The notes beneath the pieces are model-generated. The model saw nothing but the letters and a program-made list of their open reading frames with translations, did no database searches and was not told the origin of the DNA. The position numbers and the translations under genes are program-made. From Acinetobacter calcoaceticus (GTDB taxonomy: Bacteria > Pseudomonadota > Gammaproteobacteria > Pseudomonadales > Moraxellaceae), in NCBI RefSeq assembly GCF_004345325.1, contig NZ_SLVJ01000005.1, positions 105,559 through 169,558 of the forward strand: a stretch of 64,000 bases of DNA, written 5' to 3'. Below are positions 1 through 8,659 of the stretch, in pieces; positions within the stretch are counted from its first letter, which is position 1; each line of letters starts with the position of its first letter.

Positions 1-239
1 GATTTGAAATTTGTGCTCTATACAATGCCTGCTCAATGTTTGAGAACCCAAGGTAGATTTTAAATTGTCGCTACATTGGAAGTCGTATTTTTACAATCCT
101 TGACTTTGAAAAAAAATTAAACATAGCAGCAGAATAAATAATTTCAATGCTGCAGAAATGGACGACGTACAGGGCTTGCGATATTCACGGGTGATTTTCA
201 CAGTCAGCGAAAGTTTTATCTGCACTGGAGACTTTGGTT

Positions 240-1397
240 ATGAAACAGACGGTTGATTCAAAGCTACACATCTTTGCCATCTTTCTCTATGCCGCGATTT
301 GCCCCTTTGTGCTGATGTCGGCACCCGTCATCGCACAGCAACTGGCCAAGGAATGGCAGCTTTCCCCCTCACAAGTCGGTATGTTCTTTTTTTTGGAACT
401 GGGCATGATGAGTTTTGCCACCATTCCAGCCTATTACTGGACCAAGAAGATCACTATGCGTAAAGCCACCTTGTATTCGGTTGGGCTATTCTTGTTGGGG
501 AATGTGTTGTCTTTATTCGCCAGCAGCTATGAGTTCCTACTGTTTAGTCGTCTGATCTCGGCCTTTGGTGGCGGCACTTTGATGATTATTACCATTAGCA
601 GTTGCTCACTCACTGCCAAGCCGGATAATAGCTATGGATTCTGGGTATTGGGCCAAGTTCTACTCGGTGCAGCAGCCTTGTATTTTATGCCGAAGTTATA
701 TGTGTATTGGGGTTTAAATGCTTCGTTCTTTCTGGCGGTAATTTTAATTCTGATTGCTTTACCCTTTTATAGATACTTTGCTGACTTTTTTATCGAAAAA
801 GAAATCAACAATGTGGTCGCCTCTAATCAAAACACCACCTTTGGCGCAGTCTCCATACTCGCGACCTTGCTGTTTTTTATTGCTGTCGGCGGGGTGTGGA
901 CCTTTATGAGCAGTATTGGTGACTATGCCCGAATCGACAGTGACTTTATTCACTCAGTATTGGCGATCTCCAACATTCTCGGCATCATCGGCTGTTTTCT
1001 GCCCGCAGTGATCGGCGATAAATTAGAGCGCAAATACTTCCTGACCTTTGGTTATATCTTATTTTTTATCGCACTGTCTTTGTTGATCGAGCAAATCACT
1101 CGCAATGGCCTCATGGTCGCCATCTTGTTATTTAAGTTTAGTTGGATGTTTACCATTCCCTTTGTCCTCGCCAGCGTAGCCAGTTTTGATGTCAACGGCA
1201 GATTGCTCAACTCCATCAATTTGGTCGCAGGCTGTGGCTTAGCCATCGGTCCTGTACTTGCCGGACGTATCATCGAAAATACAGGCAGTTTTAGCGCCCT
1301 GATCGTCTACTCAATCGCGCTATTCCTGCTTTCTTTCATATTAATTTATATCTGTACCATGAAAAAAGTCGAAATCACCAAAATGGAAATGGGCTAA
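240..1397 (+). CDS. MFS transporter
   Basis: A 385-residue, strongly hydrophobic protein with about twelve predicted membrane segments and the length of a major facilitator family transporter. The first helix follows a short N-terminus, and a positively charged loop (WTKKITMRK, about residues 62-70) follows the second helix, as in MFS loop 2-3. The ATG at 240 is chosen over an upstream TTG because a GGAG box lies at 227-230. The substrate cannot be read from the sequence. Proximity to a MoaF-like gene and an aromatic-acid catabolic cluster suggests an organic acid or aromatic compound, but that is inference from context only. Confidence 0.8.
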   Translation: MKQTVDSKLHIFAIFLYAAICPFVLMSAPVIAQQLAKEWQLSPSQVGMFFFLELGMMSFATIPAYYWTKKITMRKATLYSVGLFLLGNVLSLFASSYEFLLFSRLISAFGGGTLMIITISSCSLTAKPDNSYGFWVLGQVLLGAAALYFMPKLYVYWGLNASFFLAVILILIALPFYRYFADFFIEKEINNVVASNQNTTFGAVSILATLLFFIAVGGVWTFMSSIGDYARIDSDFIHSVLAISNILGIIGCFLPAVIGDKLERKYFLTFGYILFFIALSLLIEQITRNGLMVAILLFKFSWMFTIPFVLASVASFDVNGRLLNSINLVAGCGLAIGPVLAGRIIENTGSFSALIVYSIALFLLSFILIYICTMKKVEITKMEMG

Positions 1398-1523
1398 GAC
1401 TGCGGCTATCGATGAAATTGCACAGATCTGTGAATTTTTTATGTTCTAAAAACACTTCAATCGTCTCAGGCAGTGTAATGACTGCAGATGCAGGGTGCCA
1501 GTATCGTTGATGTCCCAACCTGA

Positions 1524-1607
1524 GCAATGCGCTATCTGTTATGCAATGCTACTTATATTACAACCCAAACCAACATTATTGATGGCGGAGCCTTGTTGGT
1601 CGAATAA
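1524..1607 (+). pseudogene. 3' remnant of a short-chain dehydrogenase
   Basis: One frame reads AMRYLLCNATYITTQTNIID followed by GGALLVE and a TAA stop. This matches the C-terminal pattern of classical SDR enzymes (a short helix, then Y-x-T-x-Q and the I-D-G-G strand). Upstream the frame is closed by a TGA and no Rossmann fold or YxxxK motif is present, so only about 27 codons survive. It lies between the MFS gene and the MoaF-like gene, which suggests a deletion in a former catabolic cluster. Confidence 0.5.
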
Positions 1608-1690
1608 ATCCAGTATTCAAGTTCTTGATGCATCAACTCAAAAAAGTTCCAAAATCAAAAAACTATCAATAGTGATAAAGGAAGATCATC

Positions 1691-2719
1691 ATGCAAGAGC
1701 ACAAACAACAAAAACACAATGGCAAAAACCCACCCACTCAACATGACAGCACTCAACCCTCGCATAGCAAAAAAAACCATGCAAAAAAACAAGCCAGCCA
1801 CACGGATCAGCCCAAAGCGACACAGAATGGAGAGCAGCAACATCTGAGCAACAACCATGAGCAACCCCATGTACTGTATGGTTCTTTGGCTGATGCAGCA
1901 CTGAACAATCCGCAGCAATACGTGACTGTATCTAAACTTTCCCAAGGTTTTAGTGAGTTTGCACTGGCCCCGACCACCGAATGGATTGGGCAGAGCATTC
2001 GACTGCACACGCAAAAGGGCTTAGACATCGAGATCCATTGCTTGGATCGTTGTAGCTGTGCGGTTGAGCTCATTGATTCGAATCAACAGCATTATTCTTT
2101 TTCAACCCAGATCAATATTCTTATGATCCGAGAACATTTGTTTTTTCTGGATCTGATTATCCCTGCACATGTATTGCCCATCGCCCAAGCGGTATCGTTG
2201 AGTGTGGTATTTAATACATTAAAATCCATCGCGACCATCGTCTGGGGTGAGTTACCCACCCCAAGTGAGTACGAACTCTCGACTTTTTATCGAGCTTCAA
2301 AAAATCTACCAATCTCAGCCGTTAAGGTTGAGTTTTTACATGCCTCACTCAACAAAGACTGGCAAGATGCTCAAGCCCAGCATGCTGAAACTGATCATCT
2401 GATCGGACATCGTATAAAGTTTAGATATAGTGAAAATGACCTGTATCAGCATCGCTATCTCAATCATAATTTTTATACTTGGGAATGCCTAAAAGGCATC
2501 GAAGCGGGACTGTGTGAGACCGATCGCTGCTTTTATTTCGCTGTGGGTGAGCAGATGTATTTGTTTGTTTGGATAGAGAAAATCATCCCTACTTTGGGTG
2601 CAGTCATCCTAGACCTCAATGCCAAGCGCTCGCATGGCAAGATCTTTGGCTATGCCGGTTATGAGTCCGGGCAAGTGTGTAATTTCATGGTGGGGTCTTA
2701 TGTGGAGGATATGGATTAG
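1691..2719 (+). CDS. MoaF-like protein with a hydrophilic N-terminal extension
   Basis: This 342-residue protein has two parts. Residues 1 to about 60 are low-complexity, rich in Q, H, K and N, with no signal peptide. The rest resembles MoaF-domain proteins: the C-terminal part contains a YTWECLKGIEAGLCETDRC segment, a YLFVWIEKIIPTLG strand pair and a GKIFGYAGYESG motif close to the end. MoaF proteins were linked to molybdenum cofactor genes in Arthrobacter, but many family members sit in catabolic clusters and their biochemistry is unclear. An AAGGAAG ribosome-binding site precedes the ATG. The family assignment is from recall of the motif pattern, so function is left open. Confidence 0.6.
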   Translation: MQEHKQQKHNGKNPPTQHDSTQPSHSKKNHAKKQASHTDQPKATQNGEQQHLSNNHEQPHVLYGSLADAALNNPQQYVTVSKLSQGFSEFALAPTTEWIGQSIRLHTQKGLDIEIHCLDRCSCAVELIDSNQQHYSFSTQINILMIREHLFFLDLIIPAHVLPIAQAVSLSVVFNTLKSIATIVWGELPTPSEYELSTFYRASKNLPISAVKVEFLHASLNKDWQDAQAQHAETDHLIGHRIKFRYSENDLYQHRYLNHNFYTWECLKGIEAGLCETDRCFYFAVGEQMYLFVWIEKIIPTLGAVILDLNAKRSHGKIFGYAGYESGQVCNFMVGSYVEDMD

Positions 2720-3143
2720 GATCAATAATTGGATTGGGCACTCTGTCGTTGAGGGATTGAGTGCTGAAGGATTTGGATTTACTTGAGTTGAAAATCCCCT
2801 AAGTGGCACCTTCTGGAGCTACATCCACAGTGAGGAGATTTCTCTATCTGCTTTTTAAAAAGTAAACAAAACTTATTTTGCACTGAGGCAAAGTCCCTGT
2901 AACCCAGTGCAAAATCAAGCAGCGTGCTGCCGTCGTGTGCCAATACCAAATATTGATTTGAGTAATTCTAGATTTATATTGCTTAGGCTATTTATATTTT
3001 GCTGGATAAATCAGTGCTATAAGCTTTGTTAAACCGACCTCAACTTTTAAAAATGGTGATAAACGTCAGGCTAAGTCGCAACTCAATTGATAAATAAATA
3101 CCACAGGTTTGTAATGAGACTTTATTCATTGAGGATGAGGATA
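2720..3143. other. intergenic region without a recognisable gene
   Basis: About 420 bases between the MoaF-like gene and the DUF2164 gene. No reading frame with a convincing start and family match is visible on either strand. The right part is AT-rich and probably carries the promoter of the DUF2164 gene. Confidence 0.5.
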
Positions 3144-3410
3144 ATGGCAAAAGATCAAATTGTGAAGTTTGATGAATTTACTCGCGAACAATTGGTTTAT
3201 TCATTAAAAAAATATGCACTCCAAGAACTTGATCTCGATCTTGGCAACCTCCCTGCTCAATTTTTCTTTGATTTTATCATCGAAGAATTTGGGCATCACT
3301 TCTACAATCAAGCGATCAATGACACGCATGTATGGCTAGCTGAAAGGTTTGCATATCTCAATGAGGATTTATTTATGTTGAGCAAAGAGAAAATTAAAAA
3401 AACAGACTGA
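3144..3410 (+). CDS. DUF2164 family protein
   Basis: An 88-residue protein matching the DUF2164 pattern: an N-terminal helix, then LGNLPAQFFFDFIIEEFG and HHFYNQAINDTHVWL, comparable to the usual G-N-L-x-x-x-x-L-L-D-F-x-x-E-E-x-G and Y-N-Q-x-x-x-D segments. The ATG at 3144 is preferred over one at 3087 because a GAGGATGAGGATA purine-rich site sits directly upstream and the family is normally about 80 residues. The function of DUF2164 is not known. It is the last gene before the CRISPR leader and is not a cas gene. Confidence 0.7.
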   Translation: MAKDQIVKFDEFTREQLVYSLKKYALQELDLDLGNLPAQFFFDFIIEEFGHHFYNQAINDTHVWLAERFAYLNEDLFMLSKEKIKKTD

Positions 3411-3476
3411 CAGCGTTGTTATATTCACTTCGCGATGCAAGATTAGAGACATTTAAAGACAAATTAATTGCGTAGA

Positions 3477-3506
3477 TTTAAACTCAGCCTAACGTAGCTT
3501 AGAAAA
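3477..3506 (+). repeat. diverged half-copy of the CRISPR-repeat-interrupting element
   Basis: The bases TTTAAACTCAGCCTAACGTA, followed directly by GCTTAGAAA, resemble the right half of the interrupted terminal CRISPR repeat at about 5710-5736 with a handful of differences. It lies about 300 bp upstream of the first true repeat, so a relative of the element sits on both sides of the array. The left half is not clearly recognisable here. Confidence 0.4.
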
Positions 3507-3689
3507 CACTGATCATGTCATATCCAGCCGTTTCATTATTTTGAAAGTGACAACTCACTTGTAATTCATCTTTAGGTTGAAGATTTAATTGTGAATATCC
3601 CTAGCCCTTATATCAGTCCGTTAAATTGCTCTGAATGTCATTTTTTGGATAGTAATATTTTGACAACGCTTCCGATTTACCCCAATATT

Positions 3690-3810
3690 TAAACACTCTT
3701 TAACAGCTTATTAAAATCAATGACTTACAAACCGTATAAAAATATTGGGTATTTCAGCATTTTTATCGCTATCCCTTTGTTATTTTATGGTTTGTTGGTA
3801 AAATTCTACT
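3690..3810 (+). promoter_or_regulatory. probable CRISPR leader
   Basis: AT-rich DNA immediately upstream of the first perfect repeat, with T-rich runs and no coding capacity. Orientation is set by the repeat, which reads in the standard type I-F direction on the plus strand, and by the degenerate repeat at the opposite (right) end, which is typical of the leader-distal end. New spacers would be added at about 3811. The exact promoter and integration host factor sites were not resolved. Confidence 0.6.
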
Positions 3811-5736
3811 GTTCACTGCCGTATAGGCAGCTTAGAAAATGTCCCGGTTGAGGATATTAAAAACGTCAATGTTCACTGCCGTATAGGCAGCTTAGAAAAC
3901 TGTGTTACCCAAAATCCTAGCTCCACCACCGTTCACTGCCGTATAGGCAGCTTAGAAAACCGAGGAATTGGCCGCGGACGATTGGTATACGTTCACTGCC
4001 GTATAGGCAGCTTAGAAAACGCAAGAGATGTTAGGCTCTATTGCTCGTTGGTTCACTGCCGTATAGGCAGCTTAGAAAACAGCACTTTCTTATGCGTGTA
4101 GCTATGGGCTGTTCACTGCCGTATAGGCAGCTTAGAAAGACCCGCTGCCGACAGAACTACCCCAACCCCAAGTTCACTGCCGTATAGGCAGCTTAGAAAA
4201 ATTTACTTAACACGTTTATTTTTTAGGTTTGTTCACTGCCGTATAGGCAGCTTAGAAAAACAAGTATAGTATTAAATAACACTTAGATAAGTTCACTGCC
4301 GTATAGGCAGCTTAGAAAAGTAGCGCGGGGACCATTGGTGCGGTCGCAAAGTTCACTGCCGTATAGGCAGCTTAGAAAGAGTCCAACCATTAACAACCAA
4401 CCCGAAATCAGTTCACTGCCGTATAGGCAGCTTAGAAATTCAAGACCACCTGATCTATAGTCATCAATCGGTTCACTGCCGTATAGGCAGCTTAGAAAAT
4501 TGCTTAGTGCCCGCTGTGCCGGGACTCTGAGTTCACTGCCGTATAGGCAGCTTAGAAACAATGAATGCAAGTTTATACCAGGTTGGCGAGGTGTTCACTG
4601 CCGTATAGGCAGCTTAGAAATGCTGAATATAATAAAATTCGTTATGACGAATGTTCACTGCCGTATAGGCAGCTTAGAAATTCTGGCGCGAAGGCAGCTC
4701 AGACGCAGCGTAGTTCACTGCCGTATAGGCAGCTTAGAAATTCATCACAGCAATGCAGATAGATGAATCGGGGTTCACTGCCGTATAGGCAGCTTAGAAA
4801 AATACGGCACTAAGTAACCTTGACCATTGACAGTTCACTGCCGTATAGGCAGCTTAGAAAACAACCACCACTGATTCCATACCCATATCAAAGTTCACTG
4901 CCGTATAGGCAGCTTAGAAAGAAGTTAAACTGGTAACTATGCAAGCGACTGAGTTCACTGCCGTATAGGCAGCTTAGAAAACTTTTTTCGGGTTAGAAAT
5001 CCCATCATTCGGGTTCACTGCCGTATAGGCAGCTTAGAAATTTAGTGGTTCTTTGAAGATCGAAGAAAATCCGTTCACTGCCGTATAGGCAGCTTAGAAA
5101 TAACCGCTCACTTGGGTAACTTGGGTAAACACGTTCACTGCCGTATAGGCAGCTTAGAAACCAGTCTTGGTTTACCTGATTTGGCAACTTGAGTTCACTG
5201 CCGTATAGGCAGCTTAGAAAAATAAAAAATATCGGATAGTGCCAATATCCCCCGTTCACTGCCGTATAGGCAGCTTAGAAATACAGGTTGATCAACAGTA
5301 GTTCTAAGCTTTTGTTCACTGCCGTATAGGCAGCTTAGAAAAACGTTAACTTTAAATTGAAAATAGCCCCCATGTTCACTGCCGTATAGGCAGCTTAGAA
5401 AATAGCGTTGTTTTGAAACTCTGTAGAGTTTTCTGTTCACTGCCGTATAGGCAGCTTAGAAAGATTGCCGTCGGGCTTTTTTTGTGTCTGGAATGTTCAC
5501 TGCCGTATAGGCAGCTTAGAAAAGTAGGTCAAGCTTTCGGGTCCATCGACCAACGTTCACTGCCGTATAGGCAGCTTAGAAATTCATGGCTTCTACCAAC
5601 TCAGCGTTTCTGTTGTTCACTGCCGTATAGGCAGCTTAGAAAATGTCTTGCGGTATGCCTCAACGCCCATCTGAGTTCACTGCCTGAGCGTGTTTTAAAG
5701 TGCTTCTTTAAAACTCAGCGTAAAGCAGCTTAGAAA
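3811..5736 (+). CRISPR. type I-F CRISPR array, 31 intact repeats plus one interrupted
   Basis: The 28-base repeat begins GTTCACTGCC, has GTATAGG in the middle and ends CAGCTTAGAAA, the type I-F form whose CTGCC/GGCAG stem is the Cas6f (Csy4) hairpin. Repeats start at 3811 and recur about every 60 bases to 5615, 31 identical copies by eye, followed by a 32nd copy at 5675 split by a 41-base insert. Spacers are mostly 32 bases, with exceptions of 31, 33 and 34 (for example 33 at 4139-4171, 31 at 4200-4230, 34 at 4559-4592). The intact repeats show no drift, which suggests recent activity. No cas1, cas2-3, cas5, cas6, cas7 or cas8 gene is in the window, so effector proteins must be encoded elsewhere or be absent. 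Confidence 0.97.
5675..5736 (+). repeat. terminal CRISPR repeat interrupted by a 41-base palindromic insert
   Basis: The copy keeps GTTCACTGCC (5675-5684) and CAGCTTAGAAA (5726-5736), but the seven bases GTATAGG between them are replaced by 41 bases at 5685-5725. With flanking bases the insert contains two inverted pairs, CTGAG/CTCAG and TTTTAAAG/CTTTAAAA, so it can fold into a long hairpin. The change removes the loop and part of the 3' stem of the Cas6f hairpin, so this repeat should not be processed normally. Confidence 0.8.
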
Positions 5737-5947
5737 TAACTTTGTAAGTTCATCAAGCTAAGTTTCCATGCAATAAAACTTGTCAGAATTTGTACCTTGT
5801 CAGTTAAGTAAAAATTTTGGATCTTCAAGTTAAATAATTATTTTTAGCCAATATTTTAAAATCCTCCCCCTTGCGCAGCGGTGCTGCTCACCTTTTTCTA
5901 AGGAGGGAGCGCTGTGTATCCAATTAGGTGTTGATTTCAAAGGGATT

Positions 5948-5968
5948 CCCCTCTTTGGCAAAGAGGGG
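5948..5968. repeat. perfect hairpin, copy A of an intergenic repeat family
   Basis: The bases CCCCTCTTT, GGC, AAAGAGGGG form a perfect nine-base-pair inverted repeat. It lies in a GC-skewed stretch (about 5860-5985) that shares scattered similarity with 6290-6425, where the sister hairpin is found. No gene is visible here. Confidence 0.7.
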
Positions 5969-6142
5969 CTAGGGGAGATTTTCGGTATAGGAATTTAGCC
6001 CATGGCATGGTTTTTATGTTGATGATTTCGGTCGAAATTCAACTAACTTGCATTTATCTGGCTTAGCTTTTTCATTAGTGAAGAGTTTTTATTGCTAGTT
6101 TAATTTAGTATGGGAACTTATTTATATTTCGGTCTAATATCA

Positions 6143-6205
6143 GTTCACTGCCTGAGCACATTTTAAAGTGCTTCTTTAAAACTCAGCGTAAAGCAGCTAC
6201 AAAAG
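6143..6205 (+). repeat. second interrupted CRISPR-like repeat outside the array
   Basis: This copy carries GTTCACTGCC (6143-6152), a 41-base insert almost identical to that at 5685-5725 (6153-6193), then CAGCT followed by diverged bases. It lies about 407 bases beyond the end of the array with no spacer-like spacing between. Both copies share the break points inside the repeat, so either the whole composite was duplicated or the insert targets this palindrome. Confidence 0.75.
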
Positions 6206-6401
6206 CCCCCCCAACATTAATGCTAGTCAGTTACGCTTTTTGTGATAAAAAATCAGCATCAAAACCTGGTGATGGTCTAAATTTTTTGATCGAAAATCTC
6301 CTCTCTTGTGCTGCAGTGTTGCTCATCTCTGCATAACCACTCCTTGCACGGGAGCCACCGCTCATCCTTTGAAATCTATACCGAATTGGATACGCAACGC
6401 T

Positions 6402-6422
6402 CCTTCCTTTGGCAAAGGAAGG
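6402..6422. repeat. perfect hairpin, copy B of an intergenic repeat family
   Basis: The bases CCTTCCTTT, GGC, AAAGGAAGG form a perfect inverted repeat. Compared with the hairpin at 5948-5968 the TTTGGCAAA core is conserved while the outer stem has changed on both sides so that pairing is kept. Confidence 0.7.
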
Positions 6423-6588
6423 TTGGGATGCATTCTACAAAAGTCGCCAAAGAGCAATCACTTAACTAGGTTTGGACTGTATTTTTTGCTTAACTGACTG
6501 GCATTAAGGTTGGGATGGATCCTAAAAAAGTCGCAAAAGAGTAAATACTTAGCTAGGTTCACACTGTGTATTTTTGCTTAACTAAGTT
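6411..6588 (+). repeat. imperfect tandem repeat, two units of about 85 bases
   Basis: A unit running from an AAGGTTGGGATG motif through AAAAGTCGC, AAAGAG, CTTA-CTAGGTT and a TTTTTGCTTAACT end occurs at about 6411-6495 and again at about 6500-6588 with roughly a dozen differences. An open frame over this stretch (6306-6497) has no family resemblance and is not called as a gene. Confidence 0.6.
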
Positions 6589-6970
6589 CAACCAGTTTGA
6601 CAATCCACCGCACATCGGATGCAACAAGGACTGCTGAGTGATAGTGCTGCGCAATAGTTTGGATCAAAACCCACATTGTAATGACAAAAATTTAATATCC
6701 ACTTCAATACTTAATGTAATTACATTAACCAAAACCTCGGTTTTCTTAAATGTAAAATTAGCCGAATTACCACTAAATCATTATCAACAATGACCTTTAG
6801 TGTAATGACAAGCAACCACCAAGGCTAAGTGGCCTTTTGTGATTCGATGCCACACCTCATTACAGCTTCCAGATTTGCACTGCCCAAATTTACCTGCCCC
6901 GTATCCCCTCGCCTTGGTCTTAAGCTTGAGTTTTCTACGTGTTGCAGTGTTCATATGGCTCAAATTAAGC
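6589..6970. other. intergenic region downstream of hpaI
   Basis: About 380 bases with no supported gene. It contains repeated TGTAATNACATTA-like strings near 6710-6760 but no clear terminator or promoter that I can defend. Confidence 0.4.
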
Positions 6971-7741
6971 TCACTCTAGGCTTTTATATTGGCTGAGGCA
7001 TTGGGTAAGGGATTGCATCAACATTCGAGTATCGACTGCCACGGCGACAAATTCTGTGCCCATATCAAGATAATGTCGTGCCAGGGTTTGATCGACAGTC
7101 AGAATGCCTGCCGCTTTACCCGCCTGACGTATTTGCATCAAGCTGGCATTGATCACTGCTTGTACTTCAGGATGTTGCGGTTGACCCCGATAGCCGAGTG
7201 CCGCAGACAAATCCCCCGGCCCAATAAATACGCCATCGACACCTTCGACTTTCAGAATCTCAGATAAATTATCCAAGCCACGTTTTGATTCAACCTGTAG
7301 CAACAAACAAATTTGTCGATCAGCCAAATCCAGATAATCAGAAATACGATTCCAATGCGATGCCCGCGCCAAAGCTGCGCCGACACCGCGAATTCCTTGA
7401 GGTGGATAACGTGTTGCCTTGACCATCAATTGTGCTTGCTCCACCGTTTCGACCATCGGGATTAATAAGCTCTGGACCCCGATATCGAGCAGTTGTTTGA
7501 TCAGATGGACGTCCCCTGTGACCGGGCGTACCACCACCTGACTCGAATAAGCTGCAACGGCTTGAAGCTGGGACAAGATCGTTTGAATGGTATTCGGCGC
7601 ATGCTCTCCATCGATCAGCATCCAATCAAAACCGACATTGGCCACAATCTCCGCAGCATAGCCATCTGCCAAGCCGACCCAGACCCCAATCTGCTGCTGG
7701 GTGTTAAGGCGATCTTTAAAAACATTTCGTGGAATCATCAT
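6971..7741 (-). CDS. hpaI: 4-hydroxy-2-oxo-heptane-1,7-dioate aldolase (HpcH/HpaI family)
   Basis: A 256-residue class II pyruvate aldolase that would split 4-hydroxy-2-oxoheptane-1,7-dioate into pyruvate and succinic semialdehyde, the last step of the homoprotocatechuate meta pathway in the cytoplasm. The family pattern is clear: [14 protein letters not shown] near residue 40, [11 protein letters not shown] near 115, and a metal-binding QVE followed by [18 protein letters not shown]. It resembles E. coli HpaI over its full length. It is the last gene of the leftward run ALDH-hpaF-hpaH-hpaI, 44 bases after hpaH. A GAGGG box precedes the tandem ATG codons. Confidence 0.88.
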   Translation of the reverse strand: MMIPRNVFKDRLNTQQQIGVWVGLADGYAAEIVANVGFDWMLIDGEHAPNTIQTILSQLQAVAAYSSQVVVRPVTGDVHLIKQLLDIGVQSLLIPMVETVEQAQLMVKATRYPPQGIRGVGAALARASHWNRISDYLDLADRQICLLLQVESKRGLDNLSEILKVEGVDGVFIGPGDLSAALGYRGQPQHPEVQAVINASLMQIRQAGKAAGILTVDQTLARHYLDMGTEFVAVAVDTRMLMQSLTQCLSQYKSLE

Positions 7742-7785
7742 GGTCCCTCACCCTTGCTCTTTCCTTGAGCTATGCCTACTCTATG

Positions 7786-8589
7786 CTATATAAATCGAAA
7801 TGCCACTGTACCCAATTCATGATAATCAATATAAAAACAATCCCCAGCTTGAGCAGACACAGGGCGCGTGAATGAACCCGATAAGATCAATTGATCTGCT
7901 TGCAGGCTTACTCCATAGTCATATAATTTATTGGCTAACCATGCCACGCCTTTGGCTGGATGATTCAGTACCGCAGCGGCCACACCGGACTCTTCGATTA
8001 CGCCATTGCGATACAATACTGCAGCCACACGGCGTAAATCCAACTGATCAACTTTGATCGCCCGACCGCCGAGTACAATCCCAGCACTTGCAGCATTGTC
8101 TGAAATGGTATCGCTGATCTTACACCTCAGTTGTGTTCCTGGATCGATAGGTTGAATACGTGCATCTATGATTTCTATGGCGGGAATCACATATTGGCTG
8201 GCAGCCAGCACATCAAAAATACTGCAATGCGGTCCCCACAACGGTTTCTCTAATACAAAGGCCAACTCCACCTCAACCCGAGGCGTGATAAAACGTGACA
8301 TCGGTAGTTCACTGCCCTCTGAAAACTGCATATTGTCTAATAGCGCACCATAGTCAGGCTCATTGATATTGGAGGACTGCTGCATGGTTCGTGAAGTGAG
8401 GCCGATCTTGTGCCCAATCACTCGGCTTCCTTGGCGCAACTTGTGGCTGACCCAAGCATGTTGGATCGCATAGGCATCTTCGATGCTTAAATGTGGGTAG
8501 AGCAATGAGAATTGGCTGATTTGCACCCCAGACTTCTCCGCCTGATCCAATGCCATTGCCAGTGTGTGAATCTGTTCGCGTAGCAACAT
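7786..8589 (-). CDS. hpaH: 2-oxo-hept-4-ene-1,7-dioate hydratase
   Basis: A 267-residue hydratase of the MhpD/HpaH type, adding water to 2-oxohept-4-ene-1,7-dioate to make the HpaI substrate. Recognisable blocks are SIEDAYAIQHAWV, GHKIGLTSRTMQQSS, EPDYGALLDNM, a PRVEVELAFVL strand with the metal-binding E-x-E pair, DTISDNAASAGIVLGG and NHPAKGVAWLANKL. These match E. coli HpaH almost block for block and its 267-residue length. A GGAG site precedes the ATG. It lies between hpaF and hpaI in the same direction. Confidence 0.9.
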   Translation of the reverse strand: MLLREQIHTLAMALDQAEKSGVQISQFSLLYPHLSIEDAYAIQHAWVSHKLRQGSRVIGHKIGLTSRTMQQSSNINEPDYGALLDNMQFSEGSELPMSRFITPRVEVELAFVLEKPLWGPHCSIFDVLAASQYVIPAIEIIDARIQPIDPGTQLRCKISDTISDNAASAGIVLGGRAIKVDQLDLRRVAAVLYRNGVIEESGVAAAVLNHPAKGVAWLANKLYDYGVSLQADQLILSGSFTRPVSAQAGDCFYIDYHELGTVAFRFI

Positions 8590-8659
8590 GGTGATGGCTC
8601 CTATACTGACGGATGGCTAAGCATGAGCATGAATTGCATCAAGCTGACTGTCATTGATG

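Noticed and set aside
4283..5733. Open frames of 65-106 codons across the CRISPR array on both strands
   Set aside because: They are translations of the repeat itself (repeating FLSCLYGSE or SLPYRQLRN) and carry no independent coding signal.
5675..6205. A CreTA-like toxin with crRNA-like antitoxin made of degenerate repeats
   Set aside because: The two degenerate repeats are about 400 bases apart, not separated by one spacer length, and no small toxin frame with a rare-codon run is evident.
6306..6497. A 63-codon open frame
   Set aside because: It lies in repeat-rich intergenic DNA, has no ribosome-binding site and no protein-like pattern.
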